From CAZMYM01 sp964620325 (GTDB lineage: Bacteria > Bipolaricaulota > Bipolaricaulia > UBA7950 > UBA9294), in contig CAZUIM010000005.1 in the NCBI GenBank assembly GCA_964620325.1, forward strand, positions 40,203 to 104,202: DNA of 64,000 nucleotides. The letters are read 5' to 3'. The first letter of the stretch is position 1. Each line of letters starts with the position of its first letter. Below are positions 34,828 to 42,244 of this stretch, piece after piece. The notes under the pieces are model-generated. The model was not told where the DNA came from. It did no database searches and saw only the letters and a program-made list of their open reading frames with translations. Both the position numbers and the translations under genes were made by a program.

Positions 34828-35412
34828 TCATCCCTGTTCAGCCAGCGAGCCGTCGAGACCGAGATCGCCGGCGACCGCCTGCATCCCCGCGATGACCTCC
34901 TCGATCAGGGCCGACAGCTCGACGCCGAGCATGTCCGCCCCCTTCTGGATGATCTCGCGGTCGGCCCCGGCGGCGAACGACCTGTCCTTCCACTTCTTCT
35001 TGACCGACTTCACCTTCAGATCCATCAAGCTCTTCGAGGGACGCACGAGGACGACGGCGGTGACCAACCCGGTCAGCTCGTCGATCGCGAACAGCGCCTT
35101 TTCCATCGTGTGGGTCGGCTCGACGTCGGTACAGATCCCCCAACCGTGCGACAGAACGGCGTGAACGTAGTCCTCCGGCCAGCCGCGCTCGCGAAGGATC
35201 TGCTCGGTCATCCGACAGTGCTGATCGGGATACCGCTCGTAATCGAGATCGTGAATCAGCCCGATCACGCCCCACTTCTCCTCGTCCTCTCCCCGTTGCC
35301 TCGCCATGTGCCGCATGACGCCCTCGACCGCAAGAGCGTGTTTGATCAGGTTCTCGCTTCGGTTGTACTCGCGCAGAAGGGCAAGCGCCTCCTCGCGCCT
35401 CGGTCGTTCCAT
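34828..35412 (-). CDS. HD-domain hydrolase
   Basis: This 194-residue protein has a short HDIG-type metal domain: HALAVEGVMRHMA, GLIHDLDYERYPDQH and AVLSHGWG. The His and Asp ligands of the HD fold are present. Similar small HD proteins are common in clostridia and other anaerobes; the substrate is unknown. It is co-transcribed with pepF. Confidence 0.82.
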   Translation of the reverse strand: MERPRREEALALLREYNRSENLIKHALAVEGVMRHMARQRGEDEEKWGVIGLIHDLDYERYPDQHCRMTEQILRERGWPEDYVHAVLSHGWGICTDVEPTHTMEKALFAIDELTGLVTAVVLVRPSKSLMDLKVKSVKKKWKDRSFAAGADREIIQKGADMLGVELSALIEEVIAGMQAVAGDLGLDGSLAEQG

Positions 35413-35517
35413 CCGCCGGTCACCTCCACACTACACCGGATCTGTCGAGCACCTACTCTACCCGCCCGGACGCCCCTCCGCCATCGCCCGACGGAATCGC
35501 GCGGGGGCAGCTCTCGA

Positions 35518-35546
35518 GTGAGCCGGATGAGGCGATCGCGTAGAAT
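35518..35546 (+). promoter_or_regulatory. possible promoter of the TauE-like gene
   Basis: GTGAGC and TAGAAT lie 17 bases apart. The -10 is good and the -35 is weak. The leader would be about 27 bases, with AAAGGGGG before the GTG start. Confidence 0.4.
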
Positions 35547-35578
35547 CGGCCTGCATTCACGCACACAAAGGGGGCACC

Positions 35579-36361
35579 GTGCCGTTCGAGATCGGGACGT
35601 TCTTCCTCCTCTTCTTTACGGCGATCGCGATCGGATTCGCCGCGAGTTTGCTCGGGCTCGGCGGCGGCGTCTTCATGACCCCCCTCCTGTTGCTCGGGGG
35701 CTTCGTCGCAACGCAGCCCGAGGCGGCCGGAACGAGCATCGTCGGCGTGGTCTTCACTGGGATCTCGGCGTCGATCACCTACTACCGCAGGCGAGCGATC
35801 GACGTTCGAATCGGCCTTCTGTTCATGCCCTCCGCCCTCGCCGGGGTCCTGCTCGGAACCTGGATCGTCGAGATCAGCAAACCCGCCTGGCTGACGATCG
35901 CCTTCGGGACCTTCCTCCTATACCCGATGACGATGATGCTCGCGGGGAAGACGCCGAAGGAGTTGAAGCCGATCGCCAAAGGGGAGGCCTCGCGTGTTCG
36001 GTTCGTCCTGCTGATCGGATCCCTCGGCCTGATCGCCGGTGTCGTGACGAAGCTGTTCGGCATCGGTGGAGGGACGGTCTTCGTCCCGTCGCTGGTGATG
36101 TTCCTCGGATTCGACATCGTCACCGCCGTCGCGACGAGCCTGTTCGTCATGGTCCCGACCGCCCTGGTCGGTTCGGTGACGAGCTGGATGCAGGGGACGC
36201 TTCACCTCGGACTCGCCATCCCCCTCGTCCTCGGCATCGTCATCGGAGCTCAACTCGGCCCTCCGATCAGCACACGGGTCCCGAAGAAGCGCCTCCGCCA
36301 GTTGTTCGGACTCGTCCTCCTCTACGCCGCGGTCAACATGATCCTCAAGGGACTGCACTGA
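35579..36361 (+). CDS. TauE/SafE-family anion exporter
   Basis: This 260-residue membrane protein has about eight helices and the twin motifs FAASLLGLGGGVFMTPLLLLG and GVVTKLFGIGGGTVFVPSLVM, which mark the TauE/SafE family (sulfite, sulfoacetate or other anion export). GTG 35579 has AAAGGGGG upstream. The substrate cannot be told. Confidence 0.9.
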   Translation: MPFEIGTFFLLFFTAIAIGFAASLLGLGGGVFMTPLLLLGGFVATQPEAAGTSIVGVVFTGISASITYYRRRAIDVRIGLLFMPSALAGVLLGTWIVEISKPAWLTIAFGTFLLYPMTMMLAGKTPKELKPIAKGEASRVRFVLLIGSLGLIAGVVTKLFGIGGGTVFVPSLVMFLGFDIVTAVATSLFVMVPTALVGSVTSWMQGTLHLGLAIPLVLGIVIGAQLGPPISTRVPKKRLRQLFGLVLLYAAVNMILKGLH

Positions 36362-36429
36362 GGCCTGTTGCGGCGGACGTCCGATCCCGCGATCATTCCG
36401 ACCGACCTCGCGAGGTGAGGAGACCGCCG

Positions 36430-36954
36430 ATGCGGATCACGATGTTGACGACCGGGGGAACGATCGAGAAGACGTACAACGAGCACGACGGCTCGCTTCG
36501 TCACGCCTTGACCACGTTGCCGCGGCTCCTCACGACCTTCCGGCTCCCCGATCTCGTCATCGAGACGAAGCAGATCCTGTTCAAGGATTCGGCCGAGATG
36601 ACCGACGCCGATCGCGATCAGATCGTCGCCGCAACGGCCGCCGCGACCGCCTCTTCGGAGGGAATCATCATTCTCCATGGGACCGACACGTTGACACAGA
36701 CGGGCGAGCGGCTCCATCGCGAACTCGCCCCGCTGGCGATTCCGGTGATCCTGACCGGCGCGATGCGCCCGTACGAATTCCGCGACACCGATGCGATCCA
36801 AAACGTCACCGAGGCCCTCCTCGCCGCGCGCCTGATCGAGCCTGGCGTCTACGTCGTGATGCACAACCGCGTCCTTCGATTCCCCGGCGTCGTGAAGAAT
36901 CTCGACACGCTCTCCCTCGAGCGAGCTCGCTCCGAGGTTCCCCCGAACCCCTAG
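36430..36954 (+). CDS. asparaginase-like protein, N-terminal domain only
   Basis: This 174-residue protein matches the N-terminal domain of L-asparaginases. The nucleophile region is MLTTGGTIEKTYNEHDGS and the second catalytic motif is ILHGTDTLTQTG, followed by IPVILTGAMRPYEFRDTDA. The C-terminal domain of full-length enzymes (about 330 residues) is absent. Short stand-alone versions exist in other bacteria, so this is probably a real gene and not a fragment. Its activity is unknown. GAGGTGAGGAG precedes ATG 36430. Confidence 0.82.
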   Translation: MRITMLTTGGTIEKTYNEHDGSLRHALTTLPRLLTTFRLPDLVIETKQILFKDSAEMTDADRDQIVAATAAATASSEGIIILHGTDTLTQTGERLHRELAPLAIPVILTGAMRPYEFRDTDAIQNVTEALLAARLIEPGVYVVMHNRVLRFPGVVKNLDTLSLERARSEVPPNP

Positions 36955-36977
36955 CTCGCTGCTCGATCCTCTGCCGC

Positions 36978-37006
36978 TTGACATCCTGAGGGGATCGCTC
37001 TACACT
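36978..37006 (+). promoter_or_regulatory. strong promoter of the clpB-like gene
   Basis: A consensus TTGACA (36978-36983) and TACACT (37001-37006) are exactly 17 bases apart. Transcription should start near 37013, inside the inverted repeat described next. Confidence 0.85.
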
Positions 37007-37011
37007 TCGAT

Positions 37012-37038
37012 CTGGCAGTCAAGGCATGAGACTGCTAA
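37012..37038 (+). promoter_or_regulatory. CIRCE-like operator (HrcA-type)
   Basis: CTGGCAGTC, a 9-base spacer and GACTGCTAA form an inverted repeat. CIRCE is TTAGCACTC-N9-GAGTGCTAA. The right half matches at 8 of 9 positions and the left half at 6 of 9. The one inner change in each arm (C to G, G to C) keeps the symmetry. It sits at the expected transcription start, so repressor binding would block expression until heat shock. Confidence 0.65.
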
Positions 37039-37053
37039 TCCGAGGTGGGTGAG

Positions 37054-39276
37054 ATGATCCGATTCGACAAGATGACCGCCGGGGCACAGGAACTCTTCCG
37101 TGAGGCCCAGGACCTCCTGACCCGGTATCGCCACAATCAGCTCGATGTCGAGCACATCGCCACCGTCCTCGTCACGAAGGAGGGGGTCGGCCGCGAGATC
37201 CTGCAGGCGATGGGAATCGACCTCGACACGCTGTCGAACGACCTCGATACCCTGTTGCGCAGCAAGCCGTCGGTCGCGGGTCAGGTCGCAGGCCAGATCT
37301 ACATCACCCCTCGGCTCGACGGCGTCGTCCAGGCGGCACAGATGGAGGCCGACCGGCTTCACGACGACTACATCGGAACCGACCATCTTCTGCTGGCGAT
37401 GAGCCGGACAACCGATCCGGCCCTCCGCCGCGTCCTCGGGCGACACCAGATCACGCCGGAGGCGATCTACTCCTCCCTGCGCGAAGTGCGAGGAGAGCAG
37501 CGGCTGACCGATCAGGAGTCGGAGGAGCGCTATCAGATCCTGAAGAAGTACTCAATGAACCTGACCGAGATGGCCGAGCGCGGCGAGCTCGACCCAGTGA
37601 TCGGTCGGGACGAGGAGATCCGGAGGATGGAGCAGATCCTCTCGCGCCGCCGGAAGAACAATCCGGTCCTGATCGGCGAACCTGGCGTCGGGAAGACGGC
37701 CGTCGTCGAGGGGCTCGCTCAGCGGATGGCCGCCGGCGACATCGCCGAGACGCTCAAGGGAAAGGAACTCGTCTCCCTCGACATCGCGTCGATGGTCGCC
37801 GGGTCGAAGTTCCGCGGCGAGTTCGAAGACCGGCTGAAGGCGGTCATCAAGGAGATCGAGGCTCACTCCGGCCAGACGATCCTCTTCGTCGATGAACTAC
37901 ACTCCCTCGTCGGCGCCGGGGCGGCCGAAGGAGCGATCGACGCCTCGAACATCCTCAAGGATCCCCTCTCGCGCGGGAAGTTTCAGCTGATCGGCGCCAC
38001 CACCCTCGATGAGTATCGCGAGCACGTCGAAAAGGATTCGGCGTTCGAGCGTCGATTCCAGAAAATCTTCGTCCGCGAGCCGACGATCGAGGAGACGGTC
38101 CAGATCCTCGAGGGGCTGCGCGAGACGCTGCAGGAACACCACCGAATCGAGATCTCGGACGAAGCCATTCACGCGGCCGCTCGACTGTCCGAACGCTACA
38201 TCGCCGAGCGCTTCCTCCCGGACAAGGCGATCGACCTGATCGACGAAGCGGCGAGCCGGCTCCGCGTGGACGGGTCGGGCGACCGGGTCACCGAGGCCGA
38301 GGTCGCCGCTCTCGTGGCGCAGTGGACGGGTATTCCGGCCGAGCGAATGCTCGAAGAGGAGCGATCGCGACTCGCCAACATGGAAGAGGCGATCCACGAG
38401 CGGCTGATCGATCAAGACGAGGGCGTCCGCGCCGTATCGGAGGCCGTCCGCCACTCGCGGGCCGGACTCGCCGATCCGCGCCGTCCGGTCGGCACCTTTC
38501 TCTTCCTCGGCCCGACCGGCGTCGGGAAGACGGAGCTGGCGAAGGCGCTCGCCGCGTTCCTGTTCGGCAACGACAACGCGGTCCTCCGGATCGACATGTC
38601 GGAGTACATGGAGCGCCACGCCGTCGCGCGACTGATCGGCTCTCCTCCGGGCTACATCGGTTACGAAGAGGGCGGGCAACTGACCGAGTCGGTCCGACGG
38701 CGCCCGTATCAGGTGATCCTGTTCGATGAAATCGAGAAGGCACACCCGCAGGTGATGAACCTCCTCCTGCAACTCCTCGATGAGGGTCGTCTGACTGACG
38801 GCCACGGACGGACGGTCGACTTCCGTCACACGATCCTGATCATGACCTCGAACGTCGGCAGCGAGCTCTTCCAGACCGAACGCAGCCAAGAAGCGATCCA
38901 CCGAGACGTCCGAGCCGAGCTCCGGAATGTCTTCCGTCCCGAGTTCCTCAACCGGATCGACGAAACGATCATCTTCCATCCACTTTCCGAAGACGCGATC
39001 GCTCAGATCGTCGAGTTGAAGGTTCAGGAACTGAACGAGCGCCTTGCCGAGCAATCGATCTCCATGGCACTGACCGAGGAGGCGAAGCGCGTCCTCGCCA
39101 AGGAGGGATTCGATCCACATTACGGGGCTCGCCCGCTTACGCGTGCCATGAAGCGGCTGATCGAGAACCCTCTCGCCGCCAAGATCGTCGCCGGCGAGGT
39201 CTCCGAGGGGGACGCAGTCACCGTCGACGCCGCCGCGATGTCCGACGTGCTCATCCTCCGTACACCGCCCGACTAG
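37054..39276 (+). CDS. Hsp100/ClpB-type AAA+ chaperone lacking the middle domain
   Basis: This 740-residue protein has a Clp N-domain (residues 1-140) and two AAA+ modules. Walker A motifs are GEPGVGKT at about 208-215 and GPTGVGKT at about 486-493. Walker B sites are TILFVDEL and VILFDEIEKAHP. Module 2 (GLADPRRPVGTFLFLGPTG, IGSPPGYIGYEEGGQLTE) is ClpB-like. The coiled-coil middle domain of ClpB (about 110-120 residues) is missing: EAASRLR at residue 399 runs almost straight into VTEAEVAALVAQWTGIP. No ClpP-docking (I/L)G(F/L) loop follows MTSNVGSE. It is therefore neither a standard ClpB nor a clear ClpA/ClpC. GAGGTGG precedes ATG 37054. Confidence 0.9.
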   Translation: MIRFDKMTAGAQELFREAQDLLTRYRHNQLDVEHIATVLVTKEGVGREILQAMGIDLDTLSNDLDTLLRSKPSVAGQVAGQIYITPRLDGVVQAAQMEADRLHDDYIGTDHLLLAMSRTTDPALRRVLGRHQITPEAIYSSLREVRGEQRLTDQESEERYQILKKYSMNLTEMAERGELDPVIGRDEEIRRMEQILSRRRKNNPVLIGEPGVGKTAVVEGLAQRMAAGDIAETLKGKELVSLDIASMVAGSKFRGEFEDRLKAVIKEIEAHSGQTILFVDELHSLVGAGAAEGAIDASNILKDPLSRGKFQLIGATTLDEYREHVEKDSAFERRFQKIFVREPTIEETVQILEGLRETLQEHHRIEISDEAIHAAARLSERYIAERFLPDKAIDLIDEAASRLRVDGSGDRVTEAEVAALVAQWTGIPAERMLEEERSRLANMEEAIHERLIDQDEGVRAVSEAVRHSRAGLADPRRPVGTFLFLGPTGVGKTELAKALAAFLFGNDNAVLRIDMSEYMERHAVARLIGSPPGYIGYEEGGQLTESVRRRPYQVILFDEIEKAHPQVMNLLLQLLDEGRLTDGHGRTVDFRHTILIMTSNVGSELFQTERSQEAIHRDVRAELRNVFRPEFLNRIDETIIFHPLSEDAIAQIVELKVQELNERLAEQSISMALTEEAKRVLAKEGFDPHYGARPLTRAMKRLIENPLAAKIVAGEVSEGDAVTVDAAAMSDVLILRTPPD

Positions 39277-39286
39277 TCCCGGCCGA

Positions 39287-40213
39287 TTATGTCCCGGTCA
39301 CCAACGAGAGGAGCGCCATTCGAACCGGCACTCCGTTCGCCGACTGCCGGAAGTACGCCGCCCCAGGAAGACCGTCGACGTCGGTCGCGATCTCGTTCAC
39401 CCGCGGAAGCGGATGCATGATCGTGACTGTATCTTTCGCCGAAGAGAGGGCCTGTCGGGTCAAGACGTACGAGTCCTTCAGCCGATCGTACTCGGCCGGA
39501 TCGTCGAACCGCTCGCGCTGGATCCTCGTCATATAGACGACGTCGACATCGGGGATCGCCGCAGCGAGATCGATCGATTCGTCGACCGAGATCCCGCGGA
39601 TGCGGAGCCGGTCGACGACCTCCCGCGGCATCCGAAGGGCCTCCGGAGCGACGAACCGGAACGACACGTCGTAGTTCGCGAGGAGATCGGCAAGCGAGTG
39701 GACCGTTCGCCCGTTCTTCAGATCGCCGACCAGGGCGATTCGGAGCCCGTCGACCCGGCCTTGCTCCTCGAGAATCGTGTACAGGTCGAGGAGCGACTGC
39801 GTCGGGTGCTGGCCGGCTCCGTCGCCGGCGTTGATCACCGGAACGTCCGTCACTCCCGCCGCTTCTTCGGCCGCTCCGATCTGCGGATGGCGGAGGACGA
39901 TGACATCGGCGTAGCCCGAGACCGTCCGGATCGTGTCGGACAGGCTCTCGCCTTTCGCCGCCGACGTGCTCTTCGCCTCGGCGACGCTGACGACGGCCCC
40001 ACCGAGACGGTGCATCGCCGCTTCAAACGACAGCCGCGTCCGGGTGCTCGGCTCGTAGAAGAGCGTCGACAGCACCTTCCCCCGCATCCGATCCAGCACC
40101 TCGCCGCGCGTCAGCGCCCCCGCACACTCGCGGGCCGTTCGCACAATCAGGTCGATCTCGTCGACCGTGAACTGGTCGGCCCGAAGAACGTCTGTTCTCG
40201 CCAGTTTCGCCAT
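39287..40213 (-). CDS. pyrB: aspartate carbamoyltransferase catalytic subunit
   Basis: This 308-residue enzyme makes carbamoyl-aspartate in pyrimidine synthesis. The carbamoyl-phosphate motif is FYEPSTRTRLSFE. The motifs SLSDTIRTVSGYADVIVLRHP, AGDGAGQHPTQSLLDLYT, and MHPLPRVNEIATDVD are complete. ATG 40213 has AGGTGG upstream; GTG 40228 is an alternative start. It follows the amidohydrolase gene by 45 bases. No pyrI regulatory subunit is adjacent. Confidence 0.95.
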   Translation of the reverse strand: MAKLARTDVLRADQFTVDEIDLIVRTARECAGALTRGEVLDRMRGKVLSTLFYEPSTRTRLSFEAAMHRLGGAVVSVAEAKSTSAAKGESLSDTIRTVSGYADVIVLRHPQIGAAEEAAGVTDVPVINAGDGAGQHPTQSLLDLYTILEEQGRVDGLRIALVGDLKNGRTVHSLADLLANYDVSFRFVAPEALRMPREVVDRLRIRGISVDESIDLAAAIPDVDVVYMTRIQRERFDDPAEYDRLKDSYVLTRQALSSAKDTVTIMHPLPRVNEIATDVDGLPGAAYFRQSANGVPVRMALLSLVTGT

Positions 40214-40258
40214 CGCACCGTCGCCCACCTTTCCTGATCCTTCTTCCCTGAAGACGGT

Positions 40259-41590
40259 CTATCCCGCCGAGGTCGCCAGGAACCGACCCTGCCCCGACGC
40301 GCCTCTCAGCTTCCCATCCTCGACGATCCGTTCGCCCCGCTGCATCGTCAGGACGACCCGTCCTCGGACCGTGCGCCCCTCGTACGCGGTGTACGTCGCG
40401 TTCGAGTGCTGATTCGCGTGCTGGATCGTCCATTCCGCTTCCGGGTCGACGATCACCAGATCGGCGTCACTCCCCGGCTCGAGGGTCCCCTTTCTCGGGT
40501 ACAGACCGAAGAGCCGCGCCGGGACTTCACTCGTCGCCTCGATGAACCGCCGAAGGGTGAGCCGCCCCTCGACGACACCTCCGTTGTACAGGAGCGGGAG
40601 CATCGTCTCGATCTGCGGCGAGCCGTAGGGTGCGTCGAAGAAGTCGTCCTCCTCCGACTTCGCCTTCGGCGCGTGGTCGCTGGCGACCGTGTCGATCGTT
40701 CCGTCGGCGAGGCCGGCCCAGAGGGCGGCCCGGTCGTCATCTGTCCGGAGCGGCGGGCCAATTTTCAGAAGCGGCCCCAGGCGGACGAAATCGTCGTTCG
40801 TCAGCGTCAGGTACTGAGGGCACGTCTCGGCGTAGACGCGGAAGCCGCCGTTCTTCGCCTTAGCGATCTCGTTCAGCGCCGACCGAGCGCTCACGTGCGG
40901 GAGGTACAGCGAGCAGCCGCCGACCCGGGCCATCGCAATCGCCCGGTGGACCGCCTCCGCCTCGAGGATCGCCGGACGCGTGTCCACGAAAGCACGGATC
41001 GGATCTCGCCCTTCGGACAAGAACCGATCCTCGAGGTAGTCCGTCGCGAGCCCGTTCTCGGCGTGGACCATCCCCAGCCCGCCGACCTGCCCAAGGATGT
41101 CGAAGACCCGCATCAACTGGTAGTCGTCGGTCATCCACCCGAGCTTCGCGTAGGTCATGAACATCTTGAACGACGTGACCCCCTCGGCGACGGCCGCCGG
41201 GATCTCGTCAGCCTGACTCGCCGCGTCGAAGATCCCGCCGTGCAAGGCAAAGTCGAGCCGGGAACCCGATTCCCCCTCCTCGCGGAATCGGTGAATCGTC
41301 TCGACGAGTCCGGCTCCGGGTTTGGCGTACGCGAAGTGAATGAGGGTCGTCACTCCCCCGTATGCGCCGGCGATCGATGACGCCTCGAGATCGTCGAGGT
41401 AGACCGGATGGACGTGAACATCTATCGCACCCGGAAGAACGAGGTGGCCGTCGGCGTCGAGGACGCAGTCCGCGGAACGCGGAAGATCCGGACCGACACG
41501 AGCGATCGTCTCCCCCTCGATGAGGACGTCGGTCCGGCGGAGCCCGTCGTCCGTCTGCACCTGCCCGTTGACGATCAGCGTTTTTTCCAC
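40259..41590 (-). CDS. dihydropyrimidinase/dihydroorotase-family amidohydrolase
   Basis: This 443-residue zinc amidohydrolase has the metal motif GAIDVHVHP, the carboxylated lysine in VTSFKMFMTYAKLGWM, and DTVASDHAPKAKSEED. The segments SFKMFM, GMVHAENGLATDYLEDRFL and VYAETCPQYLTL are closer to dihydropyrimidinase/hydantoinase than to classical PyrC. Being directly upstream of pyrB, it may serve as the dihydroorotase of this organism. A pyrimidine-degrading role is the alternative. GTG 41590 has GGAGGGA upstream. Confidence 0.85.
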   Translation of the reverse strand: MEKTLIVNGQVQTDDGLRRTDVLIEGETIARVGPDLPRSADCVLDADGHLVLPGAIDVHVHPVYLDDLEASSIAGAYGGVTTLIHFAYAKPGAGLVETIHRFREEGESGSRLDFALHGGIFDAASQADEIPAAVAEGVTSFKMFMTYAKLGWMTDDYQLMRVFDILGQVGGLGMVHAENGLATDYLEDRFLSEGRDPIRAFVDTRPAILEAEAVHRAIAMARVGGCSLYLPHVSARSALNEIAKAKNGGFRVYAETCPQYLTLTNDDFVRLGPLLKIGPPLRTDDDRAALWAGLADGTIDTVASDHAPKAKSEEDDFFDAPYGSPQIETMLPLLYNGGVVEGRLTLRRFIEATSEVPARLFGLYPRKGTLEPGSDADLVIVDPEAEWTIQHANQHSNATYTAYEGRTVRGRVVLTMQRGERIVEDGKLRGASGQGRFLATSAG

Positions 41591-41615
41591 GATCTCCCTC
41601 CGCGCCGCGCGTTCG

Positions 41616-41643
41616 ATTCTACCCGGGCATCGACCTCCCTCAA
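41616..41643 (-). promoter_or_regulatory. promoter of the amidohydrolase-pyrB operon
   Basis: TTGAGG (41643-41638) and TAGAAT (41621-41616) on the minus strand are 16 bases apart, about 25 bases before the GTG start. Confidence 0.55.
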
Positions 41644-41728
41644 CCACTCGACATCGGCGTGCCGTGCGCGCAAGGTCCGCGTATCATCGCGGGGATCGAA
41701 GCCATCGCGGAGGTGAGGAAACGTCGTC

Positions 41729-42205
41729 GTGAAGAACGCAACACTCTGCTTCCTCCTTCGCCGGGGCTCGCCGCGTGAGATTCTGCTCGGCGTCAAGAAG
41801 CGCGGATTCGGTGTCGGAAAACTGAACGGGCTTGGCGGCAAGATCCTGCCGGGAGAGGCGCCCCGCGCCGCGACCGTTCGTGAGATCGCCGAAGAATCGC
41901 ACGTCGTCGTTCGTCCCGAGACCCTCCGCCCAGCCGGAACGATCACCTTCCACTTCCCGTACGAGTCCTCGTTCGACCACCACGTGCACGTCTTCACTGC
42001 GACTGAGTGGAACGGGACGCCGCGGGAGACGGCCGAAATGGCGCCGGCCTGGTTCCGGATCGATCGGATCCCGTACGATCGGATGTGGGCCGACGATCCG
42101 CACTGGCTTCCGCGCGTTCTCGCCGGGAAGCAGATCGACGGAGTGTTCACCTTCGCCGAGGACAACGAGACGCTCTCCCACTGGTCGGTCGACGAACGGA
42201 CGTGA
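41729..42205 (+). CDS. MTH1-like Nudix hydrolase (8-oxo-dGTP diphosphatase)
   Basis: This 158-residue Nudix protein resembles MTH1/NUDT1 along its length: LLGVKKRGFGVGKLNGLGGKI, the late EMAPAWFRIDRIPYDRMWADDPHW, and the end GVFTFAEDNETL. The Nudix box GKILPGEAPRAATVREIAEE is normal up to the last glycine, which is His (EESHV). It probably removes oxidised nucleotides. GGAGGTGAGGAAA precedes the GTG start. Confidence 0.9.
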   Translation: MKNATLCFLLRRGSPREILLGVKKRGFGVGKLNGLGGKILPGEAPRAATVREIAEESHVVVRPETLRPAGTITFHFPYESSFDHHVHVFTATEWNGTPRETAEMAPAWFRIDRIPYDRMWADDPHWLPRVLAGKQIDGVFTFAEDNETLSHWSVDERT

Positions 42206-42244
42206 AGGACCTGTCCGGAAAGAGAGACCGAACCAGCCGGCCGG

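Noticed and set aside
36430..36954. Asparaginase pseudogene
   Set aside because: It has a good ribosome site, no disruptions, and stand-alone N-terminal-domain proteins of this size exist in other bacteria.
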